Source: Tenacibaculum gallaicum (GTDB lineage: Bacteria > Bacteroidota > Bacteroidia > Flavobacteriales > Flavobacteriaceae). From it: a DNA stretch of 64,000 bases. Both the position numbers and the translations under genes were made by a program. This document shows, piece by piece, positions 40,736 through 48,775 of the stretch; position 1 is the stretch's first letter, and every line of letters begins with the position of its first letter. The DNA lies in assembly GCF_003387615.1 (NCBI RefSeq), contig NZ_QUNS01000009.1:53712-117711 (forward strand), given 5' to 3'. The notes under the pieces are model-generated. The model searched no databases and was not told the origin of the DNA. It saw nothing but the letters and a program-made list of their open reading frames with translations.

Positions 40736-41596
40736 TTTAAGTTTTTGCCTAAAAGCTTCTGGGGAATGACCTGTATGTTTTTTAAAGAACCTGATAAAAT
40801 ATGAAACATCTTCATACCCTAAATAAAAAGCGATTTGATTTACTTGATTAGACGTTGCTAGAAGATACCTTTTTGATTCTAAAATAATTTGTTCGTTTAT
40901 AAGTTCTGAAGCTGTTTTACCTAAAGCTTGTTTTGTTATTGCATTTAGCTGATAGTTAGACAGACTCAATATATTAGCATATTGAGACACCTGCTTTTTA
41001 CTAGTAATATTGGTTTCTAATAAGTGCAAAAATTCTTCAAGGCGCTCTTGAACATATGAGTCTTTAGTATTTGAGGTTTTGTTACCAGTATTTCTTAACC
41101 TCATTAATTCTATAAAAAGAATACGAAGGTTAGAATTTATAACTTCTTTATATGCTACAGCTTGATTTTTATATTCGATAGAAATGGATATTAATAACAG
41201 ATTCAAATTTAAAAAACTATTTTTTTCTAATTGATAATAATTTGTAGCACTAGCTTTTTGTAGTAAAGAATTAAACTCTTTTTCAATTGAATAGTAAAAA
41301 TCAGTATTAAACTGAATCATAAAGCCCTTACTGTTACTTCTTAATTCTAATTCGTGTACTTGACCGGGACGGACTATGAAAAAAGTATAATCAGTTACTT
41401 CATAACTAACAAAGTCTATTTCATGGTTTCCAACCCCTTTTTTTAATGCTAAAAAGAAGAAAAAATCGTGTCTGTGAAGTTCATGAATCATATCCTTTCC
41501 GTTGAGAAGTTCCTTAAGGCTTTTAATCATAAAATTACCAGATAAACTTGGTTCTTTTTGTGAAGCTTTTAGATGTCTTATAGGTATGGTTTTCAT
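40733..41596 (-). CDS. AraC-family regulator of the exporter/methyltransferase regulon
   Basis: A 287-residue regulator with an N-terminal cupin-like effector domain (residues 30-110; HRHDFFFFLALKKGVG, FFIVRPGQVHELELRS) and a C-terminal AraC domain (185-287; VSQYANILSLSNYQLNAITK; VNQIAFYLGYEDVSYFIRFFKKHTG). It is just upstream of the DUF2938-MFS operon. The operators found before that operon and before the methyltransferase operon share one 21-base-repeat design, so this protein is the best candidate to bind both. Confidence 0.9.
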   Translation of the reverse strand: MKTIPIRHLKASQKEPSLSGNFMIKSLKELLNGKDMIHELHRHDFFFFLALKKGVGNHEIDFVSYEVTDYTFFIVRPGQVHELELRSNSKGFMIQFNTDFYYSIEKEFNSLLQKASATNYYQLEKNSFLNLNLLLISISIEYKNQAVAYKEVINSNLRILFIELMRLRNTGNKTSNTKDSYVQERLEEFLHLLETNITSKKQVSQYANILSLSNYQLNAITKQALGKTASELINEQIILESKRYLLATSNQVNQIAFYLGYEDVSYFIRFFKKHTGHSPEAFRQKLK

Positions 41597-41869
41597 GAAA
41601 GTAAGATAAACTAAAGTATTACAAATTTAATTATAAAAAAATAAGGAAGGTTGGTTATTATTTAAATGTATAAAAGATTTTATAGGTTTAGATAGATAGG
41701 TAGTAGTTTTTAAAATGAAAAAATCAGTAGAATTTACATTGACCCTGCTTCAGGACGAATTTGAACCAGCCATTATCCATTTATAAAAAAATGAGGAAAT
41801 ACGGACTTACGGTAATCGAAAACCCTTAAAGCTGGTAGAATGTGGCCTGTTATTTATGAAAATTGTAAT
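41597..41869. other. Intergenic region with a degraded coding remnant
   Basis: Left edge of the G+C-richer island. From 41715 on the + strand a frame reads M-K-K-S-V-E-F-T-L-T-L-L-Q and continues to a stop at codon 24; shifted by one base, the following bases read Y-K-K-M-R-K-Y-G-L-T-V-I-E-N-P. It looks like a short frameshifted gene fragment, family unknown. No other structure seen. Confidence 0.35.
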
Positions 41870-42370
41870 TTAGAAATTGGTTATAGTATAAATAACTTCT
41901 GTGCTATAGTTGTCTGGCGGGATAAGGACGGACAAGCCTCTAAGTTCATACTGAATAGGGACGTTACTGTAGCAACCGCGTATGTTAAAAAAGTATTTGT
42001 CAATACTCTCAATTTCAATATAATTATTGCCGTTTTCTATGAAACAACCTAAGCATAATAGGGTAGGTTCTCCATCTCCTGTTCTTCTTAAAAAAAGCTG
42101 TAACAGGTTGTTCCAGTTATTGTCTTGTCGGTTTATTCGAATTTGATAGTCGGGAGCTACTAGGATGCCTAAACATAGCAACGATGTCCCGGTGATATTA
42201 ATGGTGGAGTGTTCTGTATTGCTGGAAACATTCGTGTTATAATCACTGCCGGCATCAAGTATGTCAGATGAAGAGATGGCTGGTGTCCAGCCTCCCCCGC
42301 TAACTGTAATCGTCTGACTGTTGGAAAATAGTGTGTAAAAAATGAAGATAAACAGGGGTATTTGTTTCAT
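41870..42370 (-). CDS. Cysteine-containing exported protein, possible tip subunit
   Basis: A 166-residue exported protein (signal peptide about 1-18). It has four to five cysteines (SLLCLG, LLCLGCF, RGCYSN) unlike the two other small proteins of this operon, but shares their C-terminal strand pattern (EVIYTITNF versus VTYTITDTP and VVYTMTSL). It is the last gene and overlaps the preceding one by 4 bases. By analogy to chaperone-usher operons, where the adhesin often comes last, a tip role is suggested; this is inference from order and shared strand only. Confidence 0.55.
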   Translation of the reverse strand: MKQIPLFIFIFYTLFSNSQTITVSGGGWTPAISSSDILDAGSDYNTNVSSNTEHSTINITGTSLLCLGILVAPDYQIRINRQDNNWNNLLQLFLRRTGDGEPTLLCLGCFIENGNNYIEIESIDKYFFNIRGCYSNVPIQYELRGLSVLIPPDNYSTEVIYTITNF

Positions 42371-42900
42371 AAGCTGGTCATGGTATAAACGACATCGAAA
42401 CTGGTTGATGCTGTTGAGGTTAGTAAACTGATGTCCGATAATAAAATGGAGTAGATGACCTGGTATCCGTTGCCTGTGCCATTACCGGTATATGCCCCGC
42501 CTATGGCCGTAATAATATCCTGTGGGGACGTTGTCAGGGTTATAGCTCCGCCCGTTGGAGTGCCCAGATTTCCTTCACCGGTGCCACTATAACCGGATAG
42601 GGTTAATTGTAATGCTATACCCGAAGGGATACTTCCCCCTTCAATTGCAGCTGTAATATTTCTGGTTGTTCCGGTACTTACTGCGGAAGTAAAATTGATC
42701 CATTGAATCGAATTTGATTCAAAGCCAGGTTGGTTCCCGGCTTCTGTTGGGTTGATCTGATTCAAAATTACAGGACTACCATCTTCAATATCCAGTAAGG
42801 CTATTTGAGGGAGGCTTATTTCTACAGGAACAATGTCGCTGTCAATCTGCGCAAAAAGCCATTGGGTAGAACACAACAATATATAAAAGGCCAGCCTCAT
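42367..42900 (-). CDS. Exported beta-sandwich subunit, second paralogue
   Basis: A 177-residue exported protein (signal peptide 1-17). It is clearly homologous to the first gene of the operon: both contain I-A-L/V-L/D-x-E-D/S-G-G/S, EAGN(Q)P, NFTSAV or NYTSIL, RNITAAIEGGSIPSGIALQL or its equivalent, a SPQDIITAIGGAYTGNGTGN block and a final VxYTxT strand. This suggests a polymerising or structural beta-sandwich family. It starts 1 base after the barrel gene. No named family is recognised. Confidence 0.65.
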   Translation of the reverse strand: MRLAFYILLCSTQWLFAQIDSDIVPVEISLPQIALLDIEDGSPVILNQINPTEAGNQPGFESNSIQWINFTSAVSTGTTRNITAAIEGGSIPSGIALQLTLSGYSGTGEGNLGTPTGGAITLTTSPQDIITAIGGAYTGNGTGNGYQVIYSILLSDISLLTSTASTSFDVVYTMTSL

Positions 42901-42901
42901 A

Positions 42902-45625
42902 TTATTTTTTCAATTTAACAAAGCGGATCTTTCGCTCAGTTTCTTTTAGTTCAATATTCTCGGTTTTGGTTTTCCCTGGCAAAAGGGTCACTTCATCAGC
43001 CATGGAAACAATTTCTATACGATCTTTTTTAAGGTTGTTAATTATTTCCAGTTTATATGTTCCGGGAATAATATGCATAAACCTAAAGATACTCTTTTTA
43101 TTTACCTCGGCAAAATATTGATAATCCTCATTAAAAAGTTTGAGATAAATTTTAAAATCCCGGAGTTTGCTGTATGGGGCTTTTTTTACAGACAGGCTAC
43201 CTTTTAAGCTGCTTTCTTTAATAAGGGTCAGGTTTATCTGTGTTACGTCATTTTCCATGAGGTCTACGATTTGTGGAAACTTTTCAAAGGTAAGATAGCC
43301 GGCCGGTAAGGTGTTTTTATCGATATCGATCCTTACAGACGGTGTTTTGATGTTTCTGATTACAAAATGGCCGTCCTGATTGGTGGCAACCTCGTCATTG
43401 TTTACCCGGAACCTGATTCCTGTTTTATTCAGGAGTTGCTGACCATAAAACCGGATGTCTCCCATTAAGTTAAACTTATTCCTGTTCCTTTCTAATGGGA
43501 TGTCGAAACGATGCCGGTATCCCAGGCTGAAATAAAGGTCTTTGTTTTCAAGAGGAGAAGGAAAAACGGTGTAGCCTCCTGACAGTGATAAAAGTCCCCT
43601 TTTGTTTATGTTATAGTTTAGAAGGGCATTAAAAAAGCTTCGGTCTTTATACAACTCGTCTTTGGCATAAGAGTTTCTCCAGAAAACAGATCCATTAAAA
43701 TTCTCTGTACGATAACTAACAGACAGTCCGTAATACCAATAGGTCTCATTAATTGAGGAGTTCTGATTAAATCTATTGGTAGCCAGGTGTTCTGTATATG
43801 GTTTAACAGAAAGACTGTTAAAGGGGTTAAAGGTAAGGGCTAGTCTGGTGTTGTACGAGTTTCCGCTATTGTGGTTTTTGGTTATCAGGTAGTTAACAGT
43901 TTCGGAGATTGTGTTTTGAATATTGGCGTTAAACCCGTTAAAACCCCAGTTTAATATACTTCTGATACCAGATTCTTTATAATTGAACGTAGCATTTACA
44001 GCCTGATCCTTATTGTTTCTCCTGTATAATTTAAACTGGATATAATTAGTAGATTTTAAATACCACCTCACATCTGAAAACAACATATTGTATTGTGGTT
44101 GGGTGTTGAATTCAAGGTCCTCGAGCTGTCTGTTGTATTGTGCCTGATTATATCCTATACCGATTCTTAAGCGTTTTAGGAAGTTATAGTGAAAACGGGC
44201 ATTTAAAAGCTCGCTATCGTTATAATAACCGAAAAAATCTTTTGAAGCATACAGGTAATCGATAGAGGCATTTATAAGGTCGTCCCTGAACTGGGGGTTA
44301 ATTTGAAATCCGTGACCTTTGTATGCATCAGTATTGCTATATGAAAAGAGCCCCTGAAAAGTAAACCCTTCTCTTTTGTAATTGAAACCGCCTGTACCGA
44401 TCCATCCATTGTGTAATTTATTCTTATAATCTTCCTCTTTTTGAAGCCATTCAAGGAAGTATGAGAAGTTTTTATTGTTTGTATAACTGTATGTTGCCCC
44501 GTAGAGGGTATTCGTAGGTGCAAAAAAACGGGGTCTCCCATAAAAGGCTTTAATTGAATTTTTCTGATTGAAGTATGTTTTAATCTCTGCTCCTCTAACC
44601 CATCTGCCCTGAAGACTTAAAACATTTAGTTTTAACGGATAATCTCCAAGTGCAACATGCAATTTTTCTGATGTATAATTTACGCTGTATTGATCATAAT
44701 TGCCAAACCTGGGTTGCTCCAAGGTGCTTGGTCCCCTGAGCGTAAAATCAACTTTTTTATTCCTGATGGTATCAACATATCCACTGCCGGAGAGCTCAAA
44801 TTGAAAATGACTTTGATTTTCCTGTCCTGGCAGGCTGTTGTTAAAATATTTTATTCCAGCAGTAACCGGAAAAGTCAACCGATCTTCATCGTTATTATGT
44901 GTAGAGTGGTAAACAGGGATGCTTTTACGGATTTTGGTTAATTTTCCGTTATGTAGTGACCTGTAATGTGTTTCTGCCATAAAATAGCTTTTTCCAACAC
45001 CTTGTTCAGGTACGAAGAAAGGCAATTCAATAGAAAGGTCCTTGCCAGGAGGTAAGACCCATGTCTTATTTATATCATCTCCAACAACAGCATTCGTGTA
45101 TGTTAGCTGCAAGGTGTCGGCTATATTTCCTGTATTTTTTATTAAATACTTAATGTAAAATTCCTCATCACTTTTTACTTCCTCAGGAAAAGAGATAGCA
45201 GAAGCTTCTGTTCTTTCTTCTTCCTGAAGATTTATGTAAATGGTTTTTACACGTTTTATTTTTCCGTTAGCATAATGTAATTTCAGGGGGTATAGCGCAG
45301 GGCGTACCTTTGAGTTTATCTTTAGCAGGATAAATGATAATTTTTTAGAATTTCCCTCTAAAACGGTATTCTCAGGGATATTGTGAAAAACAGATATGGT
45401 GCCAGGAACTTTTAAAAAGATGCGTAGGCTGTCTTTTAATTGTGTTGGATTAAAAAAGGTTACTGGAATGGTATAGCGTTTATTGGGCAGTATATGTATG
45501 GTGTCATTTGGAGTGGTTATTTCTGTTTGTTGAGCGTTTAGTGGTTCAAAAAGTAGAAACACGACCAGTAAAAGGCTATTGATGCCTATGTTTTTAAAGC
45601 CTGTTATTCCTTTTGGGGTGATCAA
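42902..45625 (-). CDS. Large outer-membrane barrel protein with Ig-like and CARDB-like N-terminus
   Basis: A 907-residue exported protein (signal peptide about 1-31). Residues 35-240 look like two Ig-like/NEW3-type domains (RYTIPVTFFNPTQLKDSLRI; EFYIKYLIKNTGNIADTLQL). Residues 250-720 form a long series of alternating strands with aromatic girdles (LHVALGDYPLKLNVLSLQGR; YYGLSVSYRTENFNGSVFWR), a predicted large beta barrel. Residues 725-907 hold carboxypeptidase-regulatory-like domains (RVNNDEVATNQDGHFVIRNI). The layout resembles a fimbrial usher (barrel with N- and C-terminal domains) but I cannot claim homology. It is the largest gene of the island operon. Confidence 0.65.
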   Translation of the reverse strand: MITPKGITGFKNIGINSLLLVVFLLFEPLNAQQTEITTPNDTIHILPNKRYTIPVTFFNPTQLKDSLRIFLKVPGTISVFHNIPENTVLEGNSKKLSFILLKINSKVRPALYPLKLHYANGKIKRVKTIYINLQEEERTEASAISFPEEVKSDEEFYIKYLIKNTGNIADTLQLTYTNAVVGDDINKTWVLPPGKDLSIELPFFVPEQGVGKSYFMAETHYRSLHNGKLTKIRKSIPVYHSTHNNDEDRLTFPVTAGIKYFNNSLPGQENQSHFQFELSGSGYVDTIRNKKVDFTLRGPSTLEQPRFGNYDQYSVNYTSEKLHVALGDYPLKLNVLSLQGRWVRGAEIKTYFNQKNSIKAFYGRPRFFAPTNTLYGATYSYTNNKNFSYFLEWLQKEEDYKNKLHNGWIGTGGFNYKREGFTFQGLFSYSNTDAYKGHGFQINPQFRDDLINASIDYLYASKDFFGYYNDSELLNARFHYNFLKRLRIGIGYNQAQYNRQLEDLEFNTQPQYNMLFSDVRWYLKSTNYIQFKLYRRNNKDQAVNATFNYKESGIRSILNWGFNGFNANIQNTISETVNYLITKNHNSGNSYNTRLALTFNPFNSLSVKPYTEHLATNRFNQNSSINETYWYYGLSVSYRTENFNGSVFWRNSYAKDELYKDRSFFNALLNYNINKRGLLSLSGGYTVFPSPLENKDLYFSLGYRHRFDIPLERNRNKFNLMGDIRFYGQQLLNKTGIRFRVNNDEVATNQDGHFVIRNIKTPSVRIDIDKNTLPAGYLTFEKFPQIVDLMENDVTQINLTLIKESSLKGSLSVKKAPYSKLRDFKIYLKLFNEDYQYFAEVNKKSIFRFMHIIPGTYKLEIINNLKKDRIEIVSMADEVTLLPGKTKTENIELKETERKIRFVKLKK

Positions 45626-45657
45626 ATAAACTGTTTTTTACGTCAGGGACGTAGTTG

Positions 45658-46428
45658 TTACTCAACGATAAATTCAAAAGAAGTTCCTGTAAGTTCAGAC
45701 GAATGATCCATCATGATTATACAGGTGTATTTACCCGAGCCAGGAGGGGTATCCAATGGCATTTTTATAGTCCTGCAAGAATCAGGATATATATTCACCT
45801 TCTGAGAAGATTTGTCGGAGATTAATTCACTTTCTTTATTGTATATTTCTATAGATAGCGAAGATTTGGCAACATAATCAGAGGGATTGGATAATGTAAC
45901 TTCTACAGTGCCGGTAACAGGGGTATATTTCGCATCTTCAATTTGCAGCGCTTGGTCAAAATCATTGGCTAGGTTACAAATGATTTGAACGCCGTAGCGT
46001 ATTTTAGAGCTAACCGTTACAATGCTCTTTAATTCTTGTTCAGATAAAGGGGTTTGTCCCTCGACCATAATCATGCTCCAATACCCCATAGGAGTTATGT
46101 TCTTTGGAAAAACAATTTTATATCTGATCTTTCGAACTTCCCCAGGTTCAAGTATAACCTCATTGTTTTCTATGGAGATCCAATTATTTAAGGAATTCAC
46201 AGAACTTCCGGGTTCAGAAAAAACTACATCTTGATTGCAGGGGATTAAAATGTCCTGAAGATATAAAATAATCTTTTGCTGGGCGTCAGATATATTTTTC
46301 ACATCAATCTCTCCACTTATTGAATCTCCTGATGATGAATATTCATGCTTCAAACCATTCAAAATAGCTATGTTGGCATAACTAAATTGAACCATGAAGA
46401 ACAAGGTTATAAGACCTAAATATTTCAT
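45658..46428 (-). CDS. Periplasmic chaperone-like two-domain protein
   Basis: A 256-residue exported protein (signal peptide 1-18). Two Ig-like domains are visible: 20-140, with EVILEPGEVRKIRYKIVFP followed by GYWSMIMVE, a pattern seen in PapD-type pilus chaperones and in DUF916 proteins; and 150-256 (GTVEVTLSNPSDYVAKSSLS, SGKYTCIIMMDHSSE). It lies between the major-subunit-like gene and the barrel gene, where a chaperone would be expected. The chaperone role is inferred from fold pattern and order. Confidence 0.55.
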   Translation of the reverse strand: MKYLGLITLFFMVQFSYANIAILNGLKHEYSSSGDSISGEIDVKNISDAQQKIILYLQDILIPCNQDVVFSEPGSSVNSLNNWISIENNEVILEPGEVRKIRYKIVFPKNITPMGYWSMIMVEGQTPLSEQELKSIVTVSSKIRYGVQIICNLANDFDQALQIEDAKYTPVTGTVEVTLSNPSDYVAKSSLSIEIYNKESELISDKSSQKVNIYPDSCRTIKMPLDTPPGSGKYTCIIMMDHSSELTGTSFEFIVE

Positions 46429-46438
46429 AGGTATAAGG

Positions 46439-46999
46439 TTAAGGGGTGTCGGTAATAGTATAAGTAACCTCTATTAAAGCCCCTGAATTATCGGCGTCCA
46501 AAGCACTAAAATCAGCAATGCCCAACACATAGGTAAGGTTATGGCCGTTGCTGATACCATTCCCGGTGTAGGCACTACCTATTCCAGTTATGAAATTCTG
46601 AGGGGTGCCTGAAAGTTCGACTGACCCTGAAGAGGTTCCCATGGTTCCGTCTCCATTACCGGCATCTGCTGCTGCGGTAACATTAAGAGAAATACCGGCA
46701 GGAACAGTTCCGTTGGTAATAGCAGCTGTAATCGATCTGTTGGCTTCGTTCCCAAGGATACTGGTATAATTCAGCCAGAGCGAATTGTTTGTGACAGTAC
46801 CAAAATTTGCAGGATTACCTGCTTCGGATACACCTGCAGTAGCATCTAACGTGATATCTGTGCTTCCGCCACTTTCGAGGTCAACAATGGCAATCTCAGA
46901 GAAGTTAATAGTGACACTATGAGCAGAAGTATTAGTATCCTGAGCATTGGTTGCTAAGGCAACAAATGTACATAGCAGTAGTAGATAATACTTTTTCAT
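46439..46999 (-). CDS. Exported beta-sandwich subunit, first (probable major) paralogue
   Basis: A 186-residue exported protein. The frame is open to 47098, but the ATG at 46999 is preferred because it starts a clean signal peptide (MKKYYLLLLCTFVALATNAQ). The mature protein is rich in Thr, Gly, Asn and Ala and low in charge, like fibre subunits: ISEIAIVDLESGG-like start, EAGNPANFG, GTVPAGISLNVTAAADAGNG, ending VTYTITDTP. As the first gene of the operon it is the best candidate for the most abundant component. Homologous to the 177-residue protein. Confidence 0.65.
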   Translation of the reverse strand: MKKYYLLLLCTFVALATNAQDTNTSAHSVTINFSEIAIVDLESGGSTDITLDATAGVSEAGNPANFGTVTNNSLWLNYTSILGNEANRSITAAITNGTVPAGISLNVTAAADAGNGDGTMGTSSGSVELSGTPQNFITGIGSAYTGNGISNGHNLTYVLGIADFSALDADNSGALIEVTYTITDTP

Positions 47000-47174
47000 A
47001 AGGTTTGGTTTAGGTTTGGTAAGGATAAATATATAAAAAAGGTATGTTATAAGAAAGAAAAAGTAGAAAATAAAGTAAATTAAATTACTGATTTTCAATT
47101 TCTTTGGTTGAGCTTTCTGCCCATGGTTTCTACAGACAGAGTTACCGTATTTTTTATGTTATAGATGAATCTTG

Positions 47175-47399
47175 CTAAGAAAAACATATCCGAAACCTGT
47201 TTTTAGGGCTTCCATTTTTTTTCCCCAGTTTTTCATATCTTATTTTAGGAATTGTCGTTTCTTCGATCCATTTTTCTGTTTTGTCATGGTCCTCGAACTT
47301 CTTCTCTATGAATTCAAAATCATCCTCTAGATCTCCACCCTCATTTTCAGCTTCAAATTGTTACTCGAACAATGATTGGACTTTTTGTTGCAAGTCCAT
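47175..47399 (-). pseudogene. Degraded gene with an internal stop
   Basis: Minus-strand frame of 75 codons from an ATG at 47399 to TAG at 47175, interrupted by TAA at codon 13 (M-D-L-Q-Q-K-V-Q-S-L-F-E-stop). Beyond the stop it continues coding-like with many Glu, Asp and Lys (EDDFEFIEKKFEDHDKTEKW). Family unknown. It marks the right edge of the island; the rest of 47000-47519 holds the tRNA terminator and no other gene. Confidence 0.45.
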
Positions 47400-47456
47400 T
47401 ATCCGATTTGTTGACGTTTTTAATCAAACCATATCAATTCTTATGACATTATAAAA

Positions 47457-47500
47457 ACCAAAAAAACCTGAAAATCATACGATTAACAGGTTTTTGGTAT
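47457..47500 (-). terminator. Terminator after tRNA-Pro(TGG)
   Basis: ACCAAAAA-AACCTG pairs with CAGGTTTTTGGT across a 16-base loop; on the minus strand a T run follows. It lies 20 bases after the tRNA. Confidence 0.6.
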
Positions 47501-47519
47501 AGGTTGATACTATAATTTG

Positions 47520-47594
47520 TCGGGGTGGCAGGATTCGAACCTGCGACCTCCTGCTCCCAAAGCAGGCGCGATGACCGGGCTACGCTACACCCCG
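47520..47594 (-). tRNA. tRNA-Pro(TGG)
   Basis: Minus-strand cloverleaf: acceptor CGGGGTG/CACCCCG, anticodon stem CCTGC/GCAGG with loop TTTGGGA (anticodon TGG, reading CCA), T-loop GGTTCGAATCC. Discriminator A, CCA not encoded. It borders the G+C-richer island; no repeat of its 3' end was found at the island's other side. Confidence 0.95.
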
Positions 47595-47729
47595 TTTTTA
47601 ATTGGGACTGCAAATGTATAAAAAAAAAGTAAACAACAAATAAAAAAATAAATATTTATTCAATAATATGACTTTATAAAGCGATAGTTAAAATATATTT
47701 AAAAGCAGATAATAGAAGTAAAAAAAAAT

Positions 47730-47737
47730 TACATTTG
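47730..47737 (+). promoter_or_regulatory. -7 box of trxB
   Basis: TACATTTG (TAnnTTTG), 22 bases before the trxB start codon at 47759; no clear -33 TTG. Confidence 0.5.
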
Positions 47738-47758
47738 TAACTTCAAAAATTCAAGATA

Positions 47759-48697
47759 ATGGCAGAAAAAATTAAATGTTTGATTATTGGGTCTGGTCCA
47801 GCAGGTTACACAGCAGCAATATATGCAGCAAGAGCAGATATGAAACCAGTTATGTACACAGGAATGCAAATGGGAGGGCAGTTAACAACAACTACAGAGG
47901 TTGATAATTTTCCAGGATATCCGAAAGGAACTGATGGTACCGCAATGATGGAAGATTTAAAAAGTCAAGCAGAACGTTTTGGAACTGATGTTCGTTTTGG
48001 TATGGCAACAAAGGTCGAGTTTTCTGGTAAAGAAGGTGGAGTTCATAAAGTAATTGTGGATGAGTCGACTGAGATTGAAGCACAAACTGTTATTATTTCT
48101 ACAGGAGCAACTGCTAAATATTTAGGTATAGAAAGTGAACAACGTTTAATAGGTGGAGGAGTTTCTGCCTGTGCTACTTGTGACGGATTCTTTTATAAAG
48201 GGCAAGATGTTGTAGTAGTTGGAGCAGGAGATACTGCTGCTGAAGAAGCAACGTATTTAGCCAATATTTGTAGCAAAGTTACTATGTTGGTGCGTAAAGA
48301 TTATATGCGTGCTTCAAAGGCAATGCAACACCGCGTAAGCAAAACTGAAAATATCACCGTTTTATATAACACTGAAATTGATGAGGTATTAGGTGAAAAC
48401 GTTGTTGAAGGAGTTCGTGCTGTGAATAATCAAACAGGAGAAAAAACGGAAATTCCAGTAACAGGTGTATTTATTGCAATAGGACACAAGCCAAATTCTG
48501 ATTTGTTTAAAGGCGTTTTAGATATGGATGATACTGGGTATTTAATTACTAAAGGAAAATCTACCAAAACAAATTTACCAGGAGTTTTTGCAGCAGGAGA
48601 TATTCAAGATAAAGAATATCGTCAAGCAGTAACAGCTGCAGGTACTGGTTGTATGGCAGCTTTAGATGCTGAACGTTATATAGGAGCGTTAGAATAA
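47759..48697 (+). CDS. trxB: Thioredoxin-disulfide reductase
   Basis: NADPH-dependent flavoprotein that reduces thioredoxin. FAD-binding GSGPAGYTAAIYAARA near the N-terminus, redox-active Cys138-Ala-Thr-Cys141 (SACATCDGFF), NADPH-binding VVVGAGDTAAEEA, and the FAD site GVFAAGDIQDKEYRQAVTAA. Length 312 is standard for low-molecular-weight TrxR. Single gene with its own promoter box and a strong terminator. Confidence 0.97.
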   Translation: MAEKIKCLIIGSGPAGYTAAIYAARADMKPVMYTGMQMGGQLTTTTEVDNFPGYPKGTDGTAMMEDLKSQAERFGTDVRFGMATKVEFSGKEGGVHKVIVDESTEIEAQTVIISTGATAKYLGIESEQRLIGGGVSACATCDGFFYKGQDVVVVGAGDTAAEEATYLANICSKVTMLVRKDYMRASKAMQHRVSKTENITVLYNTEIDEVLGENVVEGVRAVNNQTGEKTEIPVTGVFIAIGHKPNSDLFKGVLDMDDTGYLITKGKSTKTNLPGVFAAGDIQDKEYRQAVTAAGTGCMAALDAERYIGALE

Positions 48698-48705
48698 AAA
48701 AAATA

Positions 48706-48746
48706 AAAAAACAAAAAGGGTACACGTGTACCCTTTTTGTTTTTTT
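48706..48746. terminator. Bidirectional intrinsic terminator, 40-bp perfect palindrome
   Basis: The arms 48706-48725 and 48726-48745 are exact inverse complements (AAAGGGTACAC/GTGTACCCTTT core with A and T tracts). Serves trxB and the convergent hydroxylase-like gene. Confidence 0.9.
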
Positions 48747-48775
48747 ATAAAATAAGCTCTTTTTTAATTAGAGTT

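Noticed and set aside
42272..45625. SusC/TonB-dependent receptor identity for the 907-residue barrel
   Set aside because: No plug-domain motifs and no TonB box; N-terminal domains are Ig-like and the barrel section lacks the receptor hallmarks seen in the true receptor at 31796.
46439..47098. Longer start of the first island subunit (47098)
   Set aside because: The extra 33 residues form a second, Phe-rich hydrophobic stretch before a perfect signal peptide beginning at 46999.
41597..47594. Integration of the island into tRNA-Pro(TGG) by a site-specific integrase
   Set aside because: No copy of the tRNA 3' end at the left edge and no integrase gene; only the neighbourhood is suggestive.
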